A stretch of DNA of 64,000 bases from Hetaerina americana (GCA_022747635.1 JAKTNV010000041.1:2103501-2167500); one strand, 5' to 3'. Numbered from the stretch's first letter, positions 22,331-33,834 are shown. Translations and numbers: made by a program. The notes: generated by a model not told the origin, from the sequence alone.

Positions 22331-23390
22331 CTATACAGAGATTTTGAGCCCTGGCAACTACGGGGCTCGGCCCAATCGGCCGTGTGTCGTGCCAGTCATG
22401 GGCCACGTTTCCTTCCACCTACAGTCTTGGCTGATCCGCTTCCTCAACACATCTTGATCATGACGCCTTCAACATCCTCCTGCCTGGATTATTTAAACCA
22501 TGCTCATCAGTTACCCGGCGTCCGAAAGTAACACGCAACCCTTCAGATTTCTCAAACAATATCTAGTTTTTTAACTAACGAGAAAAATTTCAATTAGTTT
22601 ATTAAGTAATTTAATTATTAGGCAATGGATTATATTCTATTAAGTGCCGTCAATATCGAATTTAAAACACTTCTCGGAAATGTGGGTAAAACAAAATTTT
22701 ACATGCACATATATGCATTCCGGTTCCACGAAAGAGCTGTCAGCATCAATCAACTTGAAGTGCGCAGATTCCCTGCGAATTTTAATCGAGCCGAATCACA
22801 AATGCTGAAGTTCCATACAAGAATATCGAAGAATGATTCTTATGATGAGAATTTAGTTGAATCGTCCGAGGCAGATCGGTTGAGGCAGAGGCGGGCGTGG
22901 CCGAGAGGTGAGGGGGTGGAGAGCTCACTCCATTGAACGGAGGGCTGAGCGGGGGCGTGTATGGGGAGGATTGGCCTCGGAGGCGAAGTGACTTCGGGTG
23001 GCGGTGGAGTCGGGGGGGCACGGAGGAGGAGGAGGCAAGGCTCCTGCAAGAAATATGAATTTAAGAATTCAGGGCGAGTTGGATAGAGAGGAGGAAAGGG
23101 GGGAGACGCCCCCGGAGAGCGAAATGGATGCCCCGGGCAGGAGGGAGGTCGCCTCGGAGGGTGCGGGCGAGCGAGCCGAAGTGGTGTGTCGTGGGAACGA
23201 ATGTGTGGGTGGTTTTGGTGCAACTTCGCGCCCTTGCGGGACTCATCGCGTGAATGGGATTGGAATGTTCGGGCGGGCGATAACTGAAGGGCTGGGCGGA
23301 ACGAAATGTAGACGGTGAACCTCATGGAATTGAGCATTTAATTATCCGCAATTAAATTTATTGATAATAATTGCGTGATGTGGAGGTATT
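22331..23390. other. Unassigned stretch with a GC-rich patch
   Basis: 22880-23300 is G-rich on the plus strand with long frames on both strands, typical of composition rather than coding. No domain recognised. Confidence 0.35.
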
Positions 23391-23541
23391 CGAATATAAT
23401 AAAGAAAATATATTAACAAATTTCCACCCGATCAGTTTAATAGTACGACCGGGTTTCTATGTATTACACCGAAATCCGGTCGTACTATCGACTTAACTTA
23501 TCCAGTGAAAAATTGCTACTAAGTTTTCTTTATTATAATCG
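23391..23541. repeat. Fold-back element (about 150 bp nested inverted repeat)
   Basis: Outer arms CGAATATAATAAAGAAAA (23391-23408) and TTTTCTTTATTATAATCG (23524-23541) pair at 16 of 18 positions. Inner arms at 23440-23457 and 23471-23488 pair at 17 of 18 around a 13-base loop; they contain AGTACGACCGG. The intervening 31- and 35-base segments also resemble each other in inverse orientation, so the whole unit folds into one long imperfect hairpin. It could be a small palindromic MITE or a microRNA-like precursor. No coding content. Confidence 0.75.
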
Positions 23542-25080
23542 ATTGTCTAACATTCCTAATACATTAGTAACAAATAAAAATTGGGGTAATGGGAGTAAGG
23601 GTGTAATAATATTAGAGGGGAAAATATAATGTAAATAAAACAGTGTAACGGAATACGAAACTTTAATATCACTAGCAACATACGAAGAAATTCCCTCAAG
23701 GTGGGAGTTGTGAGCGGGTTAGGCAAGCGGATTGAAGCGAAAGATCGCAGAGGGGAGAGTGCTGTCAAGGATGGGCACGGGAGAGCAGGGAAAGGACGAC
23801 GGAGAGGATTGAAACGCGGCGTAAAATATTTATACCAGAAGAATGCAATGAAAATGCCCTTAATGCCGAACAGCTTTCAGGGTCCGTTGAAAACCTCCCT
23901 CCGACCGCTGGATGACCATCAGCAGTACAGTAGCTCAGTGCCGTGGACCGAAAACGAGAAATTACGTGGCATGAATGCAACCACGAAACACTTCCTGGGG
24001 GTCTCGTCCTTCTCGGGAGCATGGTGACCAGTCGTGTACCACACCGAGGTCACGATTGTTTGATATTCACGGTTTCTGTGATCCTCGAAGTGATAGCGCT
24101 TGTCATCATCTATCTAACTGATCTCCAAGGCTGGGTTGACATATTTCGACCACGGCCGTACATATAATAAGAATCATGGTATGCTACAACGACTCGACCT
24201 TTTCCATTGCCTTTCTTTTTCCACCCTCAATTATTATTGCCGCATCCTAGTCCCGTATAGGTCGGAATTCGTGACGAATCGGGAACGATGTCATCCACGA
24301 AAGAAGGAACTGTTCCTTCTGCCCCCAGAGGAAGGTGGTCTTGCGTGGTGGAATACGCGAATGAAATGCATGAAAAGGCTTCTCTTCTGAAGCGCCTCTC
24401 TTCTCTTACCCAAAGTATTTGGCTGCTTAAACCCTAACGGATTTCAGAATTTCTTACGCCTTCCTAGGAATCGTAGTGGTCTACGCACCGACCAGAAGGT
24501 CTAAAGTTCTCTTTTAAAATTCTGGTCAATGAAACTCTTTACTTCTTGGAATCCGCCCCCTTAATCTATCCCTAGTGACGCTGCGTTTGTCCTTTCCATC
24601 CGTTTCTTTCCATTCCCCCCATATCTAGTTACCTGTGAATACGTTTTCGCCGTTTGGTGGGTTGACTATACCAATACATACATGGCCAATATCCTCCCTC
24701 TGTCTTTGCGCACTTTTAAACGCAATGCACCAACTCTTATGGTATCTTCACGACTGCTTCCCTTGTTGTCCTCCCCTCACCACGATTCCTCGGGCAGTGA
24801 GAGAAATAGCTTCCGGGATCCATGTCTTACCCAACGAACCGGAACCCGTAGCTGCATAAGTGGGTTAGTGCAATTAGGCAGTTGACAGAGTGAGGTGTCA
24901 GTCTTAATCACGATCTCCCTTTGTAGCTTCCATTTTATGCGCATTGGGCCACAGAGGAGAAGATCCTTGGATCAATACCCGGTCATAGAAACATTTTTTG
25001 CATGGAATCCGCACCCTGACACCTTCCCCACTGACCTTGCATTCATCATCTTTGTGTGTTTCTGTAAGACTCATCGTGGT
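23542..25080. other. Unassigned non-coding stretch
   Basis: No motif recognised. Short frames on both strands have no supporting features. Confidence 0.4.
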
Positions 25081-25084
25081 CGCA

Positions 25085-26090
25085 GAAGGAGGAATTGTTG
25101 TCCATAAGTGGGTTGCTCATAAGTGGACGGAGGTGGGGGGGGGGAGTGCTAATTGGTGAGCTGATTGGTATTGTCGCCAAGGAATGTGATTTCCGAGGAA
25201 GGGGTGGTGGATGTGAAAGAGACATAGAAGGAAGGATTTAAATGTGTTGAGGATATCACTGCGACGTGGCCAGAGAAGGAGAATATGGATAATCTGGTCC
25301 AGAAGAGAGGTTGCAGGTGATGACAGGAAATGACATTTTTATCGAGGATCCAAAGGTGGAGGCCTGCTTATGAAGGTTTGAATCTCGTATGACCCATCGC
25401 AGAGCCTTCGACCTGGAGGTAATGTTTGTTAGGGATGGAGAAGGAATTGCCGGTGAGGATAATGCCGGAGAAACTCAAAATGAACGAATGCTATGTGTGT
25501 GGAGTGGGTCGTTTAATAAGATAGTGGCGGAGAGATGAGAGGCTCTCAGAGTGAGGAATATAGGGGAGCGACGCGTATTCTGAGGATTTAAGCGACACGA
25601 GGGGAAGAGACTGATTGTAGAAGGTTGAAGAAATGGGTAGATTGTGTTTAGCAGGACGGATGGGAGCAGCGATGGTCAGTGTTGGTCGACAGAGGCGAAG
25701 AATAGCCGTGTTGGAGTTGCGGGAAGGGTCGACCGAGGATGTCGGTTTCATGTTTCTTGAGAAGGACTTGAAAGGCATGAGCACACGATGGAAATATGAG
25801 TGGAGAAGAAGTGAACGTCTTCGGGTGAGGACTCCTAGCTGAGGCGGACAGAGGTCCATTAGTTTCTTTGATGCTGTCTGCAATGTTAAGAGCGACTGCC
25901 GTGAAACTATGGTCTCAGGATGTTATGCCCAGGTTAGGATTGTGGGTGACATTTATTTGAAGCCCCAATTTCTAGGAAACAAAGGTTGGTTTTAAGATTT
26001 TTTGATTTAAGGAAAGGAGGACCAGAAGTTTTAGAAAGGAGAAGATCTATGTAGATATATACACTGTGATTCGAGGAGTGGAAGCTTACC
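25085..26090 (-). pseudogene. Second Penelope-like element remnant (reverse transcriptase region)
   Basis: On the minus strand, shifted frames give, in order, an open segment at 25491-25883, then NKHYLQVEGSAMGH (equivalent to the YxQxxGxAMG motif of PLE reverse transcriptases), then a segment resembling HLNPSFYVSFTSTTPSSEI followed by TFLGDN, equivalent to the I-x-FLD block downstream of the catalytic region. The catalytic YxDD itself was not seen. Family assignment rests mainly on the GSAMG block, so it is less sure than the PLE at 11.7 kb. Confidence 0.55.
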
Positions 26091-26104
26091 TCATGAAAAA
26101 AATT

Positions 26105-27942
26105 TCTTAAAATAATCTACCGGTCAAGGTAGGTTTTGGATGCACACAAGTACCAAAAAAAATATTTTGTGATTCCTAACAAAAGACAAAATCCAGCATT
26201 ATACTCTGCATCAGGTCCCTCTTCATCTCTGAGAACTTCCTTCCTCCCTTCATCCCGTCCAACATCCCCAGCCTGTTCCTGTCCCTTCCTCGTTTGCCTA
26301 ATATTCCCTCCTGTATCACAGTCTTCAACATCCCACTTCCGGTCAATACGCCCTTCATCATTTTCCCAATTCACTCTATCAAACGCCTTTGGATATCTAC
26401 GAAACAGGCAATTACGTCCTGACTGTATTCTATATTCCTCTCGATTAATAATCTCACTACTGCAATGGCATCACGGTTGCATCTCCCCTTCCTGAACCCA
26501 AACTGATCATCCCCTAAGTAATCATTTGCCCTACTCTCCATTGTTTTGTTGACGATCCTGAGAACAACTTTAGCTGCGTGGGATATCAAACATTGCTCTA
26601 CAGACCTCACATTATGTAGTCTTTACCTCTTTCGGGATAGGAGCTAACACTGATCTCACAAAGTCGTCCGGCCAGATTCCTTCCTCATAGATACTACGAA
26701 TCAGCCCATATAGCCTCTTCCTCCCAAATTTCCCTAAACATTTCAGTAGTTCCGCAGGAATGTTGTCTACCGCTTGGCCTTATTCATCGCCCTTAAAGCC
26801 TTTATATCTCACCGTCGAGAATGCATGGACCTAAGTTATCTTCCTCTACGTCATGTTTCTTTTCTATACCTAACCTTGCTAGCCAAAAATGTTTACCATA
26901 GAGTGTCAACTATTATCTTACCTGCCTTATCTCTAACTGTTAGCATAGCTCTTCCCATCTTACTTCCCGATAAATATTTAACTTTGCTATACAGCGCACC
27001 AATTTCACCCTTCCTCTACAAACTTTCCATGCCCCCGCACTGCGTTTTCCACCATACTTCTTTTGCTTTATTTTTAGCCCGACTCAATTTATTATTTAAC
27101 TCTTTGTATTTCATTTTGCCTAACTCTGTATTTACATTCTTCCATTTTCTCCGCTCATCCATCTTTCTAATCACCTCATCCGTGATCCATGGTTTCTAGG
27201 CCTTTTAGCGTTAACGGTTCCAATAGTGTCTTTTGAAGCTTTGGACCACCCTTTCTAGATACTTTCCCATTTTTCTTCGATAGTGCTTAGCTCTTTACCA
27301 TCCTCCATGATATCCTCTACCGCCTGTTTGTATTCCTTCCTTTTCAAATCATTTAATGCTTTTACATTCCATTTTCTCACTCGCCGCCCCTGCCTTATCT
27401 TTTTGAAACGGACGCTACATTTCATAACAATTAAATTATGGTCAGAGTCCGCATCCGCTCCCGGGAAGCTCGGCGAATTTATCACACTGTTTCTAAACCT
27501 GTGTCTAACCAGAATATAATCTAGCTGATACCTTTCTGAGTCAACTGGTATTTTCCATGTATACCTGCGTCTTTTGTGGTGCCTTAACCAAGTGTTGGTG
27601 ATGAGTAATCCCTGTCTTCTGTAGAACTCAACTGCTTTCTCCCCGCGGTCATTCCTCGTGCATAAACTGCAGTCCCCGACCTCCTCACCATCTCTTCCTT
27701 CGCCTACCGTCGCATTCCAATCCCCCATCGCTATCAAATGTTTCCCCGCAACAACACACTCGATTATGTCATCTAATTGATCGTATATCCTATCGACCTC
27801 TTCCTTCGTATGGTTGCTTGATGGCATGTATATTTGAATAATAACCAAGTTCGCCAGTTTTGCTTTCATTTCTACTAGTAATATTCTATCCCTTACTTGT
27901 TCTATGTTGACAACACTTCTTCCTACCTCTTTATTACATATA
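26105..27942 (-). pseudogene. RTE-like LINE copy 4, endonuclease open, reverse transcriptase deleted
   Basis: The minus-strand frame 27869-27255 reads 204 residues of APE-type endonuclease: LVIIQIYMPSSNH, GDWNATVGEGRDG, RNDRGEKAVEF, QLDYILVRHR, and intact PGADADSDHNL with the SDH motif that is mutated in copy 1. Just upstream, bases around 27900 still read VRDRILLVEM. Further along, the linker (27240-26800) is interrupted. The reverse transcriptase is represented by its first part (26620-26800), a middle part (26610-26371), and then a direct jump to the C-terminal end, so most of the palm and thumb are deleted. The 3' end shows CCGGTCAAGGTAGGTTTTGG reversed. The 5' end abuts a mariner at 27945. 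Confidence 0.9.
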
Positions 27943-27944
27943 TA

Positions 27945-29221
27945 CGAGGTCTGCTCAAAAAGTAATACGACTTTTGCGTTCGAAAACTTATTTATTTAAA
28001 CATGAATATCTATTTCGTCCCCTTCAAAGTAATCCCCATTAGATATTATAACCTCGTGTCAACGTTTTTCCAATCCTGGAACGACTAGTCATTTTGTTCA
28101 ACTCCTCCTTCGATACAGTCTTTATCTCATCAATCGTAGCGTAGCGTCGTTCTTTCATGGGCCTCTTCAGTTTTGGGAACACAAAAAGTCACTAGTGGCA
28201 AGATCGAGGGAATACGGTGCCTGCGGTACCATTATTGCGTTGTTTTCGGCGTTTAGGTAACGATTTGTGAGCAGGGGCGTTATGAATGGTGCAAAAGTCA
28301 ATTGTTGTTCTTCCACGAATACGGGCGGTTGTGGCGGATTTCTTCGCGCGAATTGCACATAAATTGCAGGTTATATTCCTTACTTTCCGTTCTACTCTGT
28401 GGCCATAATGCACTACACCAGAGCAAACGAAGAAAACCCTAAGCAAAACTTTTACATTCGACCGAACTTGGCGCGCTTTTTTCGGTCTTGGCTCGTGCTG
28501 CAGCTTACATTGGGGTGATTGAGCTTAAGCTTCCACATCATAATTATAAACCCATGATTCGTCACCAGTTATGATCCTCTGGGGAAAATTTGAGTCGTCG
28601 AGGACAGAGTCGAACACCTAATTAGCAATGTTAATGCGTTGCTGTTTTTGGTCGAAATTGAGCAATTTCGGTACTAATTTCGCGGCGACCCGTGTCATGC
28701 CCAAATCAATGGTCAAATCGGAAGGCACGAACTAATCTATATGCTTAGGTCCTCAGCAACCTCTCTAACGGTGATTCGACGATTGGCAATAGTATTTTCT
28801 TCACTTTATCAATGGTTTTGTCTGTTGTTGACGTACTCGGGCGTCCGGCACGTTTTTCGTCGTTCACATCTTCTCGACCCTCTGATAACATTTTGTACCA
28901 CCGATAAACGTTGCTTCGGTCTAAACGAGGCTACCTTCGGTAAGGTAGCCTCTCCATATGACACAGTAAACATTCGGAATGCGTCCGCGCACTTAATTTC
29001 GTTTTTCAGAGAAAATTTTATACAGATTCTTTGCTTTATTTTTTGGAACGGGCAATAATCTAAGACAGGCTAAAACACGCCCAAACAAAACAGCTGTCAA
29101 CAATTAACTGAACATTCAAAATAGCCGAACCTTTAGGCGTAGATGAGGGACATAAGTACCAACATAACGTGACGAAAAAATCGGAAATCGAATATACGTA
29201 ATACTTTTTTAACAGATTTTA
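27945..29221 (-). mobile_element. Decayed mariner transposon
   Basis: About 1277 bp. One end reads CGAGGTCTGCTCAAAAAGTA preceded by TA (27943-27944); the other, read inward, gives AAAATCTGTTAAAAAAGTAT, a recognisable but mutated partner. The minus strand carries a transposase remnant with several shifts: phrases equivalent to ESWVYNYDVE, PRPKKAR, VVHYGH, TIHNAPAHK, and APYSPDLATSDF survive in different frames. It is more decayed than the mariners at 5.5 and 59.5 kb and has different ends, so it is a separate lineage. It lies against the 5' end of LINE copy 4. Confidence 0.85.
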
Positions 29222-29269
29222 TGTATGATAATATGTATACACACACATATATGTGTGTGTGTATATACA

Positions 29270-29303
29270 TATATATATATACATATATATATGTATATAT
29301 ATT

Positions 29304-29362
<59 letters not shown>
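29270..29362. repeat. (TA)n microsatellite
   Basis: TA runs broken by CATA and GTATATA units and preceded by an ACAC/GTGT region. The next LINE fragment starts at its right edge. Confidence 0.95.
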
Positions 29363-29370
<8 letters not shown>

Positions 29371-29371
<1 letters not shown>

Positions 29372-29582
29372 ATGAAAAACTAATGAGTATATTGCAGAAA
29401 ATAGGAATAGATTGGGGGGAAAGGACGCTAATCCGCAACCTGTACAAGTCTCAGACTGCTCAAGTGCGGGTGGGAAACGGGGAGTCCGAATGGGCAGTGT
29501 TAGGAATGGGTGTAAGGCATGGTTACCCATTATCACCGTTGCTGTTCAACCTGTATGCAGAGGATATGATCAAAGAGGCATG
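29371..29582 (+). pseudogene. RTE-like LINE copy 5, short reverse transcriptase fragment
   Basis: Reads [34 protein letters not shown] and [17 protein letters not shown], covering only the middle of the reverse transcriptase. Relative to copy 2 it has [10 protein letters not shown] instead of GVRQGCPLSP, changes at normally conserved positions. It starts at a (TA)n tract and stops at unrelated sequence near 29582. Confidence 0.9.
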
Positions 29583-30880
29583 TACCTTCGCAACGTTGAT
29601 CAGTAACAGGTGAGCTGGATCCAGGAGCAACAGGGTATAGAAGGTTAGAGATGCAGGAGTAAGATGTGGTGGGAAGTCACTGGCACAGAATGAAAGAAGG
29701 CAAATCAGGAGCAATTTCCGGAGAGTGGGCGACGAGAATGTAGAGGCATAGAGCACCGAAGGCAGGAATTTCGAGCACCAAGAGGTAAGAGTGCGGCGCG
29801 GTAAGGTACAATGAGGGAATAATGTGTTCGCGGTAGTAAAGAGAGCACTGGCAACTCACAAATCACTGTATTTAATTATTTCAATCTATCTGCAAGCGGT
29901 TGGAACGAATGCATGACTTATATATGAAATAAGAATTCGTTCGTGCATCGTATAATCACGTTAAAGCCGCAGACTACTAAAATATGGACTGTTATGAAGG
30001 TAAGCATTAATGTCATCCAGTATCTCATGAACGTCCACTCAATAACCTGAATAACTCTTCCTCACACATCGTTAGCAGTTCGATAGGATACTGGCTGACT
30101 TACATACATATTCGATTTTTGGTGACATTTCCTTCAATTAAGACACAAATGATGCAATAAAAAATTGAATTTCCGATTCGGTGGATGCAGATCTTGTAGA
30201 GGAAATTCATTTCGGTCACTACTTTCTACATATTCCTTTACCCTGGAAAAAAGAGCACCAATTGTGCTCAGAAGAGCCAGTCAGAACAACCAGTGGCGGC
30301 GGCTTACCGATTAGAGTAATATGCTTTGCCATCGGAAAGGCCTTCTTTCATTCGACCTATGTGCTGCTCCCTGAAGATTAAGATGACCTAATATAAATTA
30401 TAGATTCAGGCGTGATGCAATGGAAATGTTCCATAAAGACAGAGACGAAGACTATTACAATTTTCCACTTAATAAAGAGTTATTCCCGACTAGTTTCGAT
30501 TCACTACATCATTTTCAAATGCTTGAAAATGAAATGAAACAGATAATAAATAATTTCATTACTTTTGGAACGCACCCTGTATTCTTGAAAATGATGCAGT
30601 GCATCGAAACTCGTCGGGAATAAACATGTGCAAACATCGCGCACTGACGGCTTTCTTCTCGAAGAATTTTAAGAGTGAGCTGGATTTCTCGCCTGCAATG
30701 GCGGCTTTCGTTGTCTGGAAACAACATCTCGATCGCACTTGACTTGGAAATGATCAACAGAGAGGGCACGATCTGTTGTATCAGGAAACACTTCGAGCTA
30801 TCAAAAATGGTCGAGCTCGATTCGAGTCGCCTCGCTCGATGCGTCATCGACGCAGATTGGATCGCCGATCAATCACAAGT
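29583..30880. other. Unassigned stretch, probably first intron of the GALNT gene on the minus strand
   Basis: By position this lies 3' of the splice donor of the GALNT exon on the minus strand, so it would be intron if that gene is expressed as proposed. No second exon was recognised. Short frames such as 30181-30381 plus and 30420-30623 plus carry no known motif. Confidence 0.4.
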
Positions 30881-30890
30881 ATGCTAAACC

Positions 30891-30896
30891 ACTCAC
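30891..30896 (-). other. Consensus 5' splice donor of the GALNT exon
   Basis: Minus strand reads GACGAATG|GTGAGT. The coding frame would stop at TGA two codons on if unspliced. Splicing here leaves a partial codon TG; the family places Cys three residues after the conserved Arg of LPDPR, so a next exon starting G-TGY would give DEWC. Confidence 0.75.
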
Positions 30897-31363
30897 CATT
30901 CGTCCCTCGGGTCCGGAAGCGAGCGGTGCACCGAGATGAGGTCGCTGGCGTACTGGTTGAAGGCGTTCTTCTCCCAGCCCTGGTCCACCAGCGCCTTCAT
31001 GTCGGCCGTCATGTTGGGCAGGACGACGGGCTTCCCCATGTCGCCCGGCAGTGGCTGCGACGTCACCTCCTCCGCGATGTCCTCGGCCCCGGGGGCCGCG
31101 GCGGCCTCCTCCCTGGCCACGGGGGGCGCCAGCACGCCGCCCTCGGCCGCGGGGAGCCGGGGGCCCCCACGGGGCGCGGCCGAGGCGGGCGGGGATGGGG
31201 CGGCCGGTTCGACGACGGCCACGGCGGCGGCCGCCTCGACCACCGCCGCCGCCGCCTGCTCCTTCTGCTCGGCGTAGAGCATGAGCGCGACGGTGAACCA
31301 GACGAGCGGGATGAGGAGCACCACCTTGAGGATGAGGGAGCGGCGGCGCATTAAGATGCCCAT
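30897..31363 (-). CDS. Polypeptide N-acetylgalactosaminyltransferase, first coding exon (GALNT family)
   Basis: These enzymes start mucin-type O-glycosylation by adding GalNAc to Ser/Thr of secretory proteins in the Golgi. The exon encodes about 155 residues of a type II membrane protein. Residues 1-8 are basic (MGILMRRR), residues about 9-31 form the signal anchor (SLILKVVLLIPLVWFTVALM), residues 32-105 are an Ala/Pro/Glu-rich stem, and residues 110-155 read GDMGKPVVLPNMTADM, GWEKNAFNQYASDLISVHR and SLPDPRDEW, the conserved block that precedes the glycosyltransferase domain in this family. The start ATG has A at -3 and G at +4. The catalytic GT-A and ricin-like lectin domains must lie in later exons beyond a long intron, not recognised in this window. 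Codon use is very GC-rich, unlike the surrounding DNA. The exact paralogue is not assigned. An expressed gene is inferred, not shown. Confidence 0.88.
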
Positions 31364-31889
31364 GCTCGCGCCTATCGAGTCCTCTCTTCCGGAGGCGTGT
31401 GACCCCCGCGGCGGAAGCCGGGAACCGGGGTGCGCGGGCGGCGGAGACTTCTGCGTTGACGATGGGCCGCCTGGGTCAGCTCACCATGACGACGGAGAGC
31501 CTGGAAGCGGAGAGGAAAGGGGTTTGAGTGATTCAGTGGAAGCGCTACACTTCCACTCGGAACCGCACACTCCGAACGCACGATTGCCCAACGAAGGCAT
31601 TCGGTGGATCAGAGTAATGATTCCAAGGCCTATAAGCAATCTATCACCAATCGACGTGTTACGTGCTATCGCGCACCGTTATCGTCTGATAAAGACATCG
31701 TGCAGCAATTATTGATCGTTCATTAAAAAGATAATATAAATTCACAGATAATGATGTTACGTAACTAATACTATTTATACTGATGACCTAAGTCACGGAT
31801 TTGGCAGAAATCGCGGAGTGCCCTCGGCGCGGAGGACGACGGGCATTCGGGAGAGCGGGCTTTGAGGAGTGCCAGCGGTGAGAGCAGGC
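31364..31889. other. CG-rich 5' flank of the GALNT exon
   Basis: On the minus strand this is upstream of the start codon and CG-dense to about 31560, consistent with 5' UTR and promoter sequence. No TATA box or other element could be assigned. A second donor-like CATG|GTGAGC occurs on the minus strand near 31490, which might end a non-coding first exon variant. Confidence 0.4.
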
Positions 31890-32060
31890 GCCATGTTGCT
31901 AGGGCGGGCGGAAGAGGATGGATGGATGGATGCGGAGGAAGGGCGGGAGGGTGCGCGGGCGCCATGGTGCTAGGTTGGGCGGGAGAGGGTGGATGGATGC
32001 GGACGAAGGGCGGGAGGGTGCGCGGGCGCCATGGTGCTAGGGTGGGCGGGAGAGGTGGTG
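31890..32060. repeat. Minisatellite, 67-71 bp unit, about 2.5 copies
   Basis: The phrase GCCATGKTGCTAGG begins at 31890, 31961 and 32028, with GGCGGGAGAGG, GGATGGATGCGGA and AGGGCGGGAGGGTGCGCGGG in between. Confidence 0.85.
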
Positions 32061-33440
32061 GTGGAAAGAGGACGGATGTGCACTGATAATGGAGAACTCC
32101 AGGAGACTGACGCGATGCACGAGCGGGCAAACATTCAAATGAAAGGGAGGAGGGGCCGCCCCCTTTTCAAGCGGGGGCGGGTGGTGGGAGGGAGGTCTTC
32201 TTCCTTCACGTCACCTTCCACCGCCACTCTTCCGGGAGACGATTGGTTCGACTCCCGAGCCACGCTGCGGATGTTTTCATGTTCCCGCGCGTGTACGAAT
32301 TCGGAGGCGACTCGATGCTTACTCAGTCAGGATTTCGTAGCCCGCACCCATCGAGATGCCACACTCTTCAGCAAGTTCCCTGATAATCAAACGTCGATTC
32401 GAACGAACGATGTTTGTCGTTCACTTTCTCGATATCATCGGGGTCTTCAGTCGACGTTGATGGTCTTCCGGAGCGCTAGTCATCTTCCACCCATTGCCAC
32501 GCGTTTGTTGACCCGGGTAAACCACTCATAATAAACCACTACCGCGTAGAATGAGTAAACCACTCATACTACGCGGTACGTATCACAGCATCCTCAACGT
32601 AAGCCTTGGTAATCAACTCAAAAGTTTCCGTGGAGGATTTATAGATTTTCACAGAACGCCGCCCCTTCCAAGAGCCCATTTTGGCGCACCCGATATTTCG
32701 CCGCACCCCAGGAACACCCTTTCACATAAACCGCCGCAACTAATCAACAAAACAAGATATCAACAAATTGGTTGGATGCGGTAATTCGGGATTTTTCGCG
32801 GACTCAACGCTTCCGAGCGGATTAAAAAAATACCCAACATGGGGCGCGCTATTCAAAAAGTTCGGGAACCTTTTGAACTGATGTCGCAACTGTACAAGTA
32901 TACACACCAAGATACACAGGAATGCTTATTTAGGATTTACTTTTCAGTCGGCACAAACTAATATTTGGGAAAGACGCATTTTTGAAAAATGCATGAAATA
33001 GAAGTTCAGAGGGAAATTCAATGGGAAAACAATATATACTACGTATGTGAAGTACACGTATATATGAAATATATACTATACATATTAGAGTCACGATTAA
33101 AACCTAGATACAAATGGAAAAAGTAACTCATGGTGACATGAATATTTTACGCTTCATGCATCACGCAGAGTCACTTTTTCAATCGCCAAATTCTGAATAA
33201 TTTGACTCCTGCATCCCCATATATCCTGGTACTAATTGAATTGGTATAATGAAAACTAAATTACTCAATCATAAAATATGACGAATTGACGCCAGATTAC
33301 CTGCCAAAGTGCCCAAAAGGAACATTAAGGATTGATGTGACGTCGAGGGCCACGACAAAGATAGAAGGATGATGGGGGAACGCTCGGTTAACCAGGGAGG
33401 ACACAATTCAAAATATTTATTAGAGCATTTAGGGTGAACG
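32061..33440. other. Unassigned non-coding stretch
   Basis: Apart from the hairpin at 32540-32578 nothing is recognised. 32850-33280 is AT-rich. Confidence 0.4.
32540..32578. repeat. Short strong hairpin with flanking direct repeat
   Basis: Arms TACCGCGTAG-A-ATGAGT and ACTCAT-A-CTACGCGGTA pair over 16 of 17 positions around the loop AAACC. The phrase GTAAACCACTCATA occurs both at 32517-32530 and within the hairpin at 32555-32568. Confidence 0.75.
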
Positions 33441-33444
33441 TAGG

Positions 33445-33700
33445 CGCAGGGCACAGGGATACTGACCATAGGCCCCGGGTTCGATTCAGGTGACCCCCCC
33501 TGGGTCATTCCAAATTTCATCCAAGCTGCGAATTTTCGGGTCAACCAGATCTTTACGGGAAATCACGGGCGACACAGGGAAAGGAACTGGCATCTTTTTA
33601 TTATTGCCCGAAGAACGCGTGAATTTCATACGCAATACGTAAAGGGCATCGTATTCGGAGAGGCCTGCCCTCACCTGTTCATCTACGTGGTACCCCGCAA
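33445..33700 (+). mobile_element. SINE-A, degenerate copy
   Basis: Begins with a tRNA-like box B (CCGGGTTCGATTC) followed by the SINE-A body in order: TCATCCAAGCTGCGAATTTT, CGGGT, ACAGGGAAAGGAACTGGC and GCGTGAATTTCATACG. Matches the order seen in the copies at 55.97 and 59.3 kb. Confidence 0.6.
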
Positions 33701-33834
33701 GGGCGAGTGGCGGAGGGTGTTAGGTCACCACTCGTAAAACAGAATACAACCACATGCAAAACCAACGTATTCATGCCAATCTACCCCCACAGAGGCGAAT
33801 GCGATGACGAAAACCTTCACTACGTACGTACACG

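Noticed and set aside
30776..31354. 192-codon plus-strand frame opposite the GALNT exon
   Set aside because: It is the antisense shadow of the GALNT exon; His/Arg/Gly-rich residues come from complementing Ala/Pro codons.
32855..32890. TTCAAAAAGTTC phrase resembling a mariner end
   Set aside because: No partner inverted end, no TA duplication and no transposase nearby.
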